NCBI GenBank assembly: GCA_005880175.1
Contig: VBJR01000064.1
Span: forward strand, 1-10,277
Direction: 5' to 3'
Source of the DNA: Chloroflexota bacterium
Lineage (GTDB): Bacteria > Chloroflexota > Dormibacteria > Dormibacterales > Dormibacteraceae
Length of the DNA: 10,277 bases
Of this stretch, positions 1-6,638 are shown one piece after another. Positions within the stretch are counted from its first letter, which is position 1. Each line of letters begins with the position of its first letter. The position numbers and the translations under genes were made by a program. The notes under the pieces are model-generated. The model was not told where the DNA came from and searched no databases. It was given only the letters and a program-made list of their open reading frames with translations.

Positions 1-124
1 TGGACAGTGCCGGGCTGTGGACAGCCCGGCGCCACGATGATCCTCAGCTCACTGCCCGGTGCCAGCCGGCCTGACCACAGCCCTTGGACAACGCCACGGG
101 GTTGTCCACACTGACCACAGCCCC
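1..124. promoter_or_regulatory. Cluster of DnaA-box-like sites with inverted and direct repeats
   Basis: TTGTCCACA, the preferred Streptomyces DnaA box, is present exactly at 102-110. The reverse-strand variant CTGTCCACA lies at 16-24, a weaker reverse-strand box TTGTCCAAG at 83-91, and a partial CTGTCCA at 1-7 against the window edge. Two of these sit in inverted repeats: GCCGGGCTGT / ACAGCCCGGC (9-18 and 21-30, 2-nt gap) and TGGACAAC / GTTGTCCA (85-92 and 101-108, 8-nt loop). CTGACCACAGCCC is directly repeated at 71-83 and 111-123. Four box-like sites in 110 bp is more than chance suggests. It could be the edge of a replication origin or a DnaA-titrating cluster. No dnaA, dnaN, rep or par gene is visible, so function is inferred only. 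Confidence 0.4.
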
Positions 125-188
125 GGCGACAGGGATGAAGAAAGAAGGAGGCGCCGACCAGAACAGCCCGGTCACCTGAGGGACGTCT

Positions 189-245
189 GTCCGCCCACCC
201 GGATTTCTGCTGTCCGCGGACCGGGAACGCAGGCGTCCGCCCACC
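189..245. repeat. Short direct repeat around a palindrome
   Basis: The 11-mer GTCCGCCCACC occurs at 189-199 and again at 235-245. A perfect 10-bp palindrome GTCCGCGGAC lies between them at 212-221. The arrangement could be an operator or recombination relic. The significance is uncertain because the elements are short and GC-rich. Confidence 0.3.
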
Positions 246-263
246 AGTAGAACGTCGTGGCCA

Positions 264-293
264 TTGACAGGATCATGGAATCGGGGTTACATA
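264..293 (+). promoter_or_regulatory. Putative sigma-70-type promoter
   Basis: A perfect -35 hexamer TTGACA is at 264-269. A weak -10 candidate, TTACAT/TACATA, is at 287-293 with 17-18 bp spacing. Initiation would fall near 299-301, exactly where the structured RNA-like sequence begins. The -10 is a poor match to TATAAT, so the call rests mainly on the -35 and the spacing. Confidence 0.35.
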
Positions 294-298
294 CTGGC

Positions 299-690
299 GT
301 GCCCAGCGAAGGTCCAATCGACCAGTGGGTGAGAGTCGCACCCGGGCAAGCCGCCAGAGGAGCCCGGTAGTCAACCTCCGGCGTCGGGCGAGATCCCGGC
401 GTCGAAGCGAGGAGAAGCGAAGCTGCAGGCCGTAAACGATCCTGAACTCTGCGGCATCGAAAGACCCTCCCGTACGGGACCGAGCGGTGGGCCGGGGATC
501 GCGTGCCAGTACCCTTGACTTAGTCGCAGTCGCAGTCGAGGACCAGCCGGCGGGCGGTCTGTGCGGTTCAGGTCATTCAGTAGACACGCCAGCGACGCCA
601 CGACGCCCAGTACCCTCCCCCGGCGCCGGCTGCGGAGTCCGGCCCGCGGGTCATCGCCAGCGTCTCAGCCATCCCGCTCAAGCGGCGGCC
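299..690 (+). ncRNA. Hairpin-rich sequence resembling the 5' RNA part of a group II intron, without its reverse transcriptase
   Basis: No convincing coding frame covers this stretch, but it is full of perfect or near-perfect hairpins. GGGTG/CACCC is at 327-331/339-343 with loop AGAGTCG. A 9-bp stem at 380-388 pairs with 395-403, including two G-T pairs. TCCCGTACGGGA is a palindrome at 468-479. There are GAAGCGA-type purine motifs around 404-425. The start GTGCCC at 299 resembles group II intron 5' ends (GUGYG-like). The overall look recalls actinobacterial group II introns upstream of their maturase gene. A 34-codon frame from ATG 691 contains RFHSLA, vaguely like the start of such maturases, but stops at 795. 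No domain V and no RT motif (YADD) is visible. The call comes from recalled resemblance, not an alignment, and another structured RNA is possible. Confidence 0.35.
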
Positions 691-830
691 ATGTCGGCCA
701 GGCGGCGGAGCGGGCGGTCGCCGGAAGAAGGCTTGCGTTTCCACAGCCTGGCCGAGGTCCGTGTTCAGAGCCGGAGGGCGGTCGTGCCCGGCTGATCGGC
801 GACGCCGTGCCTGGCCCCGCCGCCCCGTGC

Positions 831-1112
831 TCACCACGGCAGCGTGGTCCTGGAGGGCGCCCCGCGACGATCCGGGTCGCCGCGGACGGCATCGCCCGCA
901 CAGACCCACATCATCCGCACGGGTCCATACTGGCAGGACAGCGCCGGGACTACGCTGGGTGGACCGATGCCACGCACAGGATCGACCTCCACGCCGACGT
1001 GCCCCTCGGGTTCAAGATCGAGCCGGCTTGAACACGTCCTCGCGGTGATGCAGTCCGTCGCAAGGTCGGCCAGCTCGGCGAGGCGTGCGCCGCATGGCGT
1101 AGCGGCGTCCAT
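831..1112 (-). CDS. Doubtful small hypothetical protein (about 93 aa)
   Basis: The frame starts at ATG 1112 and stops at 831. By my count roughly three quarters of third codon positions are G or C, below what the recombinase genes show but above random for this region. The N-terminus is Leu/Ala-rich and helix-like (around residues 10-20). The middle contains a VEVDP-type strand and an MMWVCAGDAV segment that looks protein-like. There is no clear ribosome binding site and I do not recognise a family. The frame can also be opened upstream to 1202, but that extension is Arg-rich and unlikely. It might be a decayed gene or a chance frame. Apart from it, I see no gene between 796 and 1208. Confidence 0.25.
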   Translation of the reverse strand: MDAATPCGARLAELADLATDCITARTCSSRLDLEPEGHVGVEVDPVRGIGPPSVVPALSCQYGPVRMMWVCAGDAVRGDPDRRGAPSRTTLPW

Positions 1113-1208
1113 GCACTGACACCGACTGCGCGACGTGCTTGGACTTGACAGCCGGCCAACACCAAGAGCTGCACGACTCGCATGCCGGCGGCGGGCATTC
1201 ACAATTCC

Positions 1209-3659
1209 TCAGTCCAGTTCGCGGTCAAGCAGGGATGCGCTGACGAAGTCGCGGGCGGCGTCGGGGTCTCGCTCAGCCAGCGTTCGAGCGAATGCCCGTT
1301 CTCGGTCGGCGTCCTGCTCGGCTGTGCGGGGGTTCCATGCAAATGGATCTGCACCGAGAGCCCAGGTTACGAAGCCCTCATGCAGCTGGTCATCGGTGAG
1401 CAGCAACCGGGGGCGATTAGGAAGGCGTCGGCCAACCGTGTCCAGAGCGGCACAGTCTCGGGCTGGCCTTGTGACGGCGAGTAAATCATAAGGTGCGCCG
1501 AGAGCGTCCGAAAGCGCGTCCATTAGCTCAATGGTGCGTCCTTGTGTCCCTGGGAAGTTTCGCTTTACCTCGGCTGGTACGAGGCTACCGTCAGTGAACA
1601 GGAGGAGTACGTCGGCTTCGCCGACGGTTGAGCCGCTGGCATCCGTTACGGTCACGCCTGGGTATGCTCCGACCAGTCCGCGTTCATCGAACAACTGGAA
1701 GAGCCAATGCAACGCGAGGATGTGGCCGAGGCTATCTGTCTCAAGCACGCGTCGCAGCGGTTCACCAATCCGATAGGTGAACTTCAAGTCGCGAGGGCCG
1801 TAGGGTTCCCGAATCACACGGCCGCAGCCGACGCATGCTACGGGTGGCGGAAGCGACGCCATCGGGAGCCATGAGGGGCATCCGCAGTGTGGGCAGGTAA
1901 CGCGAACACCCCTTACGAGCAGGTGTCGGCGTTCAGCCCAACCAACCCATCGTCGCGCTGCCGCTTCGTTCCCCAGCGCCTTGCGGAAATCGCCGAACGG
2001 CAGGTCTCGCCCTTCGCCGGCCGGTGCCACCACCGGCTCGTCTCGCCCGGCCGACTGCGCTAAGCTCTCCAACATCGCCGGTTCGGCTCCGGCCTCGACG
2101 AGGCGCCGGTGAGCGTGCGCCCATCGTTGTTTCCACCATGACATGCCGCTTCGTTCCGCGAGTCGGTACAGCAAGTCAATGAGCGGTCTATGCTGCAGCC
2201 AATGGACGGCCCCAACGCCGCCAAGCGACCGAAGAAGTGAGGCAGCGGCGCGGCCGGGGTCCGAGGCGGTAACCATCAGTCTGCGGCTCTGCGCTGCAGC
2301 CGCCAGGCATGTCCACGAGGGTGGCCAATGCACCTCAACCGTGCCCTCCCGGCGTAGTTCGGAAACAGGGATCTGCGCGGCGCCCGCTTGGAAGCGCGGA
2401 CCGAACCTGTGACCTCGCATCATGCCGTCGGCCGGCAGGGGGTGGCCCTTTACGTACACGTCCAAGACAAGGTCGGGTCGGCGAAGTCCCCGTGTGCCGC
2501 GCAGGATGTCGCGATCGGCATCGGTGAAGGGGGCGAGTCGCGCTCGGCCATCGGTCCACAGCGCAACCTCGCTGCGGGGCCGCCCAGGCGCTGGTCCGAA
2601 TGTCAGCAACTCCTCATAGCGGACAGGTACAACCGTTGGCGCGATTGTGGCGAGCGCCTCCACGTCTGCGAAGTCCATGGATGCACTGGTGAGGTAGCAC
2701 CTGCCGCCGCTGATGCCGAACATTGTGGCCCTGCCGGGCTGCTGCAGTTCACGGAGCGAGTCACGTGTTATGTCCGCGAGAGGGAGGCCGATGGGAAGGA
2801 CTCGCTGGTCTCCATGGGCCACGCGCATGTTCCACAGCAATGCGACGTCCTCTGCCGATCCGTCGGCGATCGCTACGATGATGTTGGGGCCGGCAGCCCG
2901 CCGGGCCGCCCATGGCTGCGGTAGGATTTCATTGGTGGCGATGTAGCTGGCGTCTGGAGCGAGCCCAACAGCCATGAACATGGAGCTCAGCTGGCGGGGA
3001 TGAATGTGCACACGATCGGTGAGCCGATCGATGAGGTCGTCCAGCGACCCCACTACCTGCAGCCGTTCAATGGGAATGACCTCGTCGAAGCGCACGTCTT
3101 TACGGGCACCAATGAATTCAAGAAGGCTCGGGTCAGGCTCTTCTGGCAATGTGCCGAGAGTTGCGGCATAGATGGGACGCCAAGGGTCGTCCGGTGCGAG
3201 CTCAGCGACTTGCACTGTGCGCCACCGTTCGACTGGTTCAGCCGACAAGACTATGATCGTTGGATAGTCTGCGGGTGGCCTCAACTCGACGCGCTGCGGC
3301 AACGTGACGCCAATATGTTGAAGGCCACCGACGAAATCGATCTGCTCGGTTGGAAGTAGACGGGCGTACGGAGCCGGTATCTGACCGAACTCGACGGGCA
3401 CTACAGGCTGGGCGGGCCCTCCCCATACTTGACAAAGCCGCTGGATCTCGGTGAGTAGGCCAGGCATATCGTGAGCCGCGACCGGTCGGACGTAGCGTTC
3501 CGGCCGGAGCAGTATTGTGACTTCAGATGCTCCACTGAGCAGGTCGTCGTCGAGGAGGCCGCGCATTCCGCGCAAGATAGTACGTGATCGTGGCCAGCAG
3601 GCCGTGACCTCGCCCAAACCCCTGCGTGCGAGCGCCTCATCGACCGGCACGTACGGCAC
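1209..3659 (-). CDS. 816-aa protein with zinc ribbon and PD-(D/E)xK-like nuclease motif
   Basis: I do not recognise a named family. Residues 1-580 form a long region without a motif I can assign. It includes strand-rich segments such as NIIVAIADGSAEDVALLW (about 259-276), which could be a Rossmann-like core. A zinc ribbon follows, with CPHC at 589-592 and CVGC at 609-612. Residues 625-760 look like a restriction-endonuclease-fold domain: EAD with Asp683, a beta hairpin, then E697-V-K699, the classic D...ExK arrangement of the PD-(D/E)xK superfamily. The C-terminal 40 residues are highly charged. Nuclease activity is inferred from that motif only. Third codon positions look less G/C-biased than in the recombinase genes, suggesting a different origin. 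The start is uncertain: GTG 3659 lacks a ribosome binding site, the frame stays open to 3740, and Met32 is an alternative. A defence or DNA-processing role fits the mobile-DNA setting but is not demonstrated. Confidence 0.85.
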   Translation of the reverse strand: MPYVPVDEALARRGLGEVTACWPRSRTILRGMRGLLDDDLLSGASEVTILLRPERYVRPVAAHDMPGLLTEIQRLCQVWGGPAQPVVPVEFGQIPAPYARLLPTEQIDFVGGLQHIGVTLPQRVELRPPADYPTIIVLSAEPVERWRTVQVAELAPDDPWRPIYAATLGTLPEEPDPSLLEFIGARKDVRFDEVIPIERLQVVGSLDDLIDRLTDRVHIHPRQLSSMFMAVGLAPDASYIATNEILPQPWAARRAAGPNIIVAIADGSAEDVALLWNMRVAHGDQRVLPIGLPLADITRDSLRELQQPGRATMFGISGGRCYLTSASMDFADVEALATIAPTVVPVRYEELLTFGPAPGRPRSEVALWTDGRARLAPFTDADRDILRGTRGLRRPDLVLDVYVKGHPLPADGMMRGHRFGPRFQAGAAQIPVSELRREGTVEVHWPPSWTCLAAAAQSRRLMVTASDPGRAAASLLRSLGGVGAVHWLQHRPLIDLLYRLAERSGMSWWKQRWAHAHRRLVEAGAEPAMLESLAQSAGRDEPVVAPAGEGRDLPFGDFRKALGNEAAARRWVGWAERRHLLVRGVRVTCPHCGCPSWLPMASLPPPVACVGCGRVIREPYGPRDLKFTYRIGEPLRRVLETDSLGHILALHWLFQLFDERGLVGAYPGVTVTDASGSTVGEADVLLLFTDGSLVPAEVKRNFPGTQGRTIELMDALSDALGAPYDLLAVTRPARDCAALDTVGRRLPNRPRLLLTDDQLHEGFVTWALGADPFAWNPRTAEQDADRERAFARTLAERDPDAARDFVSASLLDRELD

Positions 3660-3740
3660 CAGCGCGGCGAGATCGAAGCCATCCGCCGAAGCGGTCGGAC
3701 CGTGCGCGAGATCGGGCTCTACGACCGGCCACCACTGAAC

Positions 3741-4027
3741 TCAGCCACCTATGGGCATCTGCTCGCTCTGGCGGACCACGTCACCGCCACTCCCGACTCC
3801 GAGGTCGCGAGCCAACTGCTGCAGCCGCTCCTCGGAGCGGCGCCTCTTGTACATCCATGGGCACAGCAGTTTCTGGCCGGAGGCTACTGCTCGGAGGGCT
3901 GCGGGCCGCCGTCCAAATGGCGCTCGTCAAGCGAACGGACATCAAGCCCGTCCTGCAGCCGGTAGCGCGTTGCGTCCGCTCCGGCCCCCAGCACGTCGCC
4001 CAACATCTGCTTCCGAGGCTCCGTCAC
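3741..4027 (-). pseudogene. Short broken coding fragments upstream of the zinc-ribbon gene
   Basis: Two short reverse-strand frames look protein-like although no full gene exists here. The first runs from GTG 4027 to TAG 3884 (47 codons), beginning MTEPRKQMLGDVLGAG and rich in G/C third positions. The second runs from ATG 3854 to TGA 3741 (37 codons), beginning MYKRRRSEERLQQLARDLGV. The second lies in the same frame as the 816-aa gene, separated only by the TGA and 27 open codons. They may be remnants of a disrupted gene, or a former N-terminal part of the neighbour. I cannot name the family, and forward-strand readings of the same stretch are no more convincing. This is all I can find in 3660-4081. 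Confidence 0.25.
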
Positions 4028-4081
4028 CGGCGGCTGCCGCTACCCTCGCTCGACTCGGAACCAACCCATCGAGGCGCACTG

Positions 4082-4126
4082 GTGACAACTATCTCCCCAA
4101 AGTGCCAACTATCGCTCAAAGTCACA
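4082..4126. repeat. Solitary IS21-like terminal repeats
   Basis: Two adjacent copies of a 20-21-bp motif overlap by one base: GTGACAACTATC (4082-4093) with a CCCCAAAG tail, and GTGCCAACTATC (4102-4113) with a CTCAAAG tail. They are followed by TCACA. IS21-family elements carry multiple terminal repeats of this GTxxCAACTATC...AAAG type and end in 5'-TG...CA-3'. The sequence here would be one such end, with the tip CA at 4125-4126 and the element lying to the left. No istA or istB gene and no partner end is present, so this is a remnant. Which of the two IS ends it represents cannot be told. Confidence 0.5.
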
Positions 4127-4206
4127 GGTACGCGGCTACATGCACATCTCAAAGACCTCGCCGTAGCGCTTGACTTCGACGGCCGAGAAGAGCGTCCATC
4201 GAGCAC

Positions 4207-4992
4207 ATGGCAACGACACCGGCCGCCAGACTGGGCCCGGGCGAGCTGCGCAGGCAGGTGGCGACCTACCTGCGCGAACACCGCGACAGGGACCACACTC
4301 CCGCCGAGATCGCTCGCGCATTGGGAGGCCGGTCCACGGGTGCGATTGGCAATGCACTCAAGACGTTGGTCGATCAGGGCGATGCAGCGCACAGCGGCAC
4401 CCGCCCAAATCGTTACCGGGCTACTGACAGCACCGCCTCGGCTGCCACGCCCAGCGGCTCGCCAGCAACTCCGCGGTCCGCGTCACTGGGCCGCATCCCC
4501 GGCTCTACCGGCTCGTCATCGGCACCGGGGGGAGCCGCCCCCGTGCGCGGGCCCGTTCGGCGTCCGAACGGCCAGACCTACCACCCGCGGTTCCTTGCCG
4601 ATCTGCCCGACGTCGCGGCCCTGCGACGCCTGCGCGAAGCCGGCATCCCCGCTCTCCTGTACGGACCGCCCGGTACCGGCAAGACCTCGCTGGTCGAGGC
4701 GGCGTTCCCCGACCTGATCACGGTCGCAGGGGACGGCGACACCACGGTTGCCGACTTCATCGGCGAGTACACCCAGGCCGACGACGGCAAGTACGAATTC
4801 GTGTACGGGCCGCTGGTCACGGCTATGGTCGCGGGTCGCTGCCTGTTCATCGACGACGCCACCTTGATCAGCCCCAAGGTCCTCGCGGTCGTCTACCCGG
4901 CGTTGGATGGAAGGCGCCAGATCGCCGTCAAGGCGCACAAGGGCGAGATCATCACCGCCGCATCGGGCTTCTACGTCATCGCGGGTCACAAC
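4207..4992 (+). pseudogene. Truncated winged-helix / MoxR-like AAA ATPase
   Basis: The first 262 residues are recognisable. Residues 11-72 resemble a winged-helix DNA-binding domain (TPAEIARALG, then a recognition-type helix). A Pro/Ser/Ala-rich linker spans about 73-118. A AAA ATPase of the MoxR/dynein-related (AAA_5) kind follows. Walker A GPPGTGKT is at 153-160, Walker B CLFIDDA at 212-218 (Asp where many relatives have Glu, possibly normal for this branch), and the sensor-1 strand ending GHN at 260-262. Family members then continue to an arginine finger (SRF-like) and sensor 2. Here homology stops abruptly at 4992, and the frame runs on to 5403 as Arg/Ser-rich shadow of the recombinase gene. 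The ATPase therefore lacks parts needed for hydrolysis in a ring. There is no strong ribosome binding site before ATG 4207. No continuation of the gene is seen downstream. Confidence 0.75.
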
Positions 4993-5051
4993 TCACTGTG
5001 GACTGAACTACCCGAGTTCCCGAAGCCGCCCCCTGGTCGTAGCTCGGGGTC

Positions 5052-6284
5052 GTGGATGGTTCGATCTCATTGGCCTCGCGGGACCTTGCGTCGCTGCAGG
5101 TCCCGCAGGTTGGCTGCGTTCGCCCGGGCTCCGATGAGTGGGAGCCTTGGGAGTTGCTCGATCCTGCGGGCGTCCGTGTCAACGCCGTCGCGGTGTACCT
5201 TCGCGATCTTCAGGCCGCTGGCCGTTCAGCGGCGACGCTGCGCGGATACGCTCTCGATCTCCTGCGCTGGTTCCGATTCCTCTGGGCGATCGACGTTGCC
5301 TGGGATCGAGCGAAGCGGACCGAGGCACGGGACTTCAGCTGCTGGCTGGCGTCGGTCGACAAGCCGATGCGGGGTCCCCGGCATGTGGCGGCCGGCACGG
5401 TGAACGCGGTGACCGGCCGGCCCTCGCCAGGACCGACGTACGCACCCGCGACGCGAGCACGAGCGGAGACGGTGCTGCGCCGTTTCTACGACCTGCACAT
5501 GGAGACGAGGCTGGGGCCGGACGTCAACCCGTTCCCGCAGCGCCGCACGTCCGGGGGTCGGGCGAACGCGCACGGCAATCCGATGCGGCCATTCGTGCAG
5601 GACCGGGTGGGGGTGTACCGGCCCAGGGTCGCCGAACGGCTCCCGCGCTGCATCCCCGACGAGTGGTTCAACCGGCTGTTCGCACAGCTGGCCTCCCACC
5701 GCGATCGCGCACTGGTGGCGTTCTGGGTCTCGTCCGGGGTGCGGGCCGCCGAGCTGCTGGGCATCCGCTGCGCGGACGTGGACCCCGGTCAGCAGCTGAT
5801 CACCGTGGTGCGGAAAGGGACGCGCGCGGTCCAGCAGGTTCCCGCCTCGCCGGACGCGTTCGTGTGGCTCCGCCTTTACCAGGCCGAGGTGCGGCGGGGA
5901 GTGCCGCACGGGCGGGGCGACCCCGTGTGGTGGACCCTGCGCCGACCGCATCGACCGCTGACCTACCACGCGGCGTTCCGGATGTTCGAGCGCGTCAACG
6001 GGCTGCTGGGCTCGAACTGGACACCGCATGACCTCCGGCATACGGCAGCGCATCGGATGGCCCGCGATCCGCAAATGCCGCTGGTCGACGTGCAGTGGGT
6101 GCTCGGCCATGCACGCCTTTCGAGCACGCAGCGCTACCTGACGCCCACGTGTGACGAGGTGATCGAGTCGGTGCGCGCTCACCACGCGCGCCTTGCGAGT
6201 ACCGCCAGCACGCCGGCGGAACCACCCGCGCCTGGGTACCGGGCCGAGACCCTGTCGGTGCTGTTCGGCTGGGAGCCGTCATGA
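5052..6284 (+). CDS. Tyrosine recombinase (410 aa), TnpA-like
   Basis: This is a site-specific DNA recombinase of the phage-integrase family. An N-terminal SAM-like DNA-binding core domain occupies about residues 43-155 (VAVYLRDLQAAGRSAATLRGY). The catalytic domain from about 200 shows the full residue set: Arg231 (SSGVRAAELLGI), Lys255 in the beta hairpin, His326 and Arg329 (HDLRH), His353 (LGHARLSSTQ) and nucleophile Tyr362. The enzyme therefore looks intact. The start is GTG 5052; no good ribosome binding site precedes it, but the residues after it fit the expected start of such proteins. The stop overlaps the ATG of the next gene (ATGA), so the two recombinases are expected to be made together. 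Length is slightly above Tn554 TnpA (about 360 aa). Confidence 0.93.
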   Translation: MDGSISLASRDLASLQVPQVGCVRPGSDEWEPWELLDPAGVRVNAVAVYLRDLQAAGRSAATLRGYALDLLRWFRFLWAIDVAWDRAKRTEARDFSCWLASVDKPMRGPRHVAAGTVNAVTGRPSPGPTYAPATRARAETVLRRFYDLHMETRLGPDVNPFPQRRTSGGRANAHGNPMRPFVQDRVGVYRPRVAERLPRCIPDEWFNRLFAQLASHRDRALVAFWVSSGVRAAELLGIRCADVDPGQQLITVVRKGTRAVQQVPASPDAFVWLRLYQAEVRRGVPHGRGDPVWWTLRRPHRPLTYHAAFRMFERVNGLLGSNWTPHDLRHTAAHRMARDPQMPLVDVQWVLGHARLSSTQRYLTPTCDEVIESVRAHHARLASTASTPAEPPAPGYRAETLSVLFGWEPS

Positions 6285-6638
6285 GCAGCGCCAGCTCGCC
6301 AGCCACCGGACCGATGGAGAAGGTGCGCCGTCAGCTCGTCGCGCATGGAGGGCTCCACCGTGCGCCGATCATCCGCGACACGCTCGGACAGGCGGAGCTG
6401 CGCGCCAGGTTCCCACCGCGTCCGTCGGAGGCGTCCTGGCCCATGTCGCGGCTGGATGCCGAGCAGGTGGTGGCGACCCTGGAAGCGGCCGGCTATCACA
6501 CGGAGAACCCTGAGCAGCGGAAGGTGCGGCGGAGCGGCGTCAAGACCATGTTGAGCTGGCTGGCGGACCAGCCGGGCGAGTCGTGGCAGCAGCGATGGAA
6601 GGCCAGCGGCGCTGAGCTGATCACCGGCACGCAGTGGG
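6281..6638 (+). pseudogene. N-terminal part (about 119 aa) of the large recombinase, separated by a frameshift
   Basis: The frame begins at ATG 6281, overlapping the stop of the upstream recombinase. The segment through about residue 119 is protein-like, including WPMSRLDAEQVVATLEAAG and a WLADQPGESWQQRWKASGAE stretch typical of the N-terminus of large actinobacterial integrases. Beyond Trp119 (6635-6637) this frame turns into Pro/Arg-rich shadow until 6820. The next frame, open from 6621, continues the expected pattern. Deleting one G of the GGGG run at 6636-6639 joins TQW directly to VRTPMAW and gives one protein of about 830 residues. I therefore read it as the split N-terminus of the following gene rather than a separate 179-aa protein. 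A sequencing error or programmed frameshifting would give the same picture. Confidence 0.7.

Noticed and set aside
765..797. Hairpin GAGCCGG...CCGGCTGATC considered as group II intron domain V
   Set aside because: The stem has a 3-nt bulge on the 5' side and lacks the expected 2-nt 3' bulge and GNRA loop, so it does not fit domain V.
3626..4717. 363-aa forward frame spanning the IS21-like end
   Set aside because: It crosses the IS repeat and the ATPase gene in another frame, is Arg/Pro/Ser-rich and has no motifs.
5054..5070. tRNA T-loop-like GGTTCGATCTC
   Set aside because: No acceptor stem, anticodon arm or other cloverleaf part surrounds it, and it lies inside the recombinase start.
4993..5403. 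C-terminal 135 residues of the AAA ATPase frame
   Set aside because: They are Arg/Ser-rich and in a different frame from the recombinase gene that occupies the same bases. This is read-through after the insertion junction, not ATPase.
5226..6185. 319-aa reverse-strand and 297-aa forward alternative frames (5138-6031)
   Set aside because: They are Pro/Arg/Gly-rich shadows of the 410-aa recombinase and carry no motifs.
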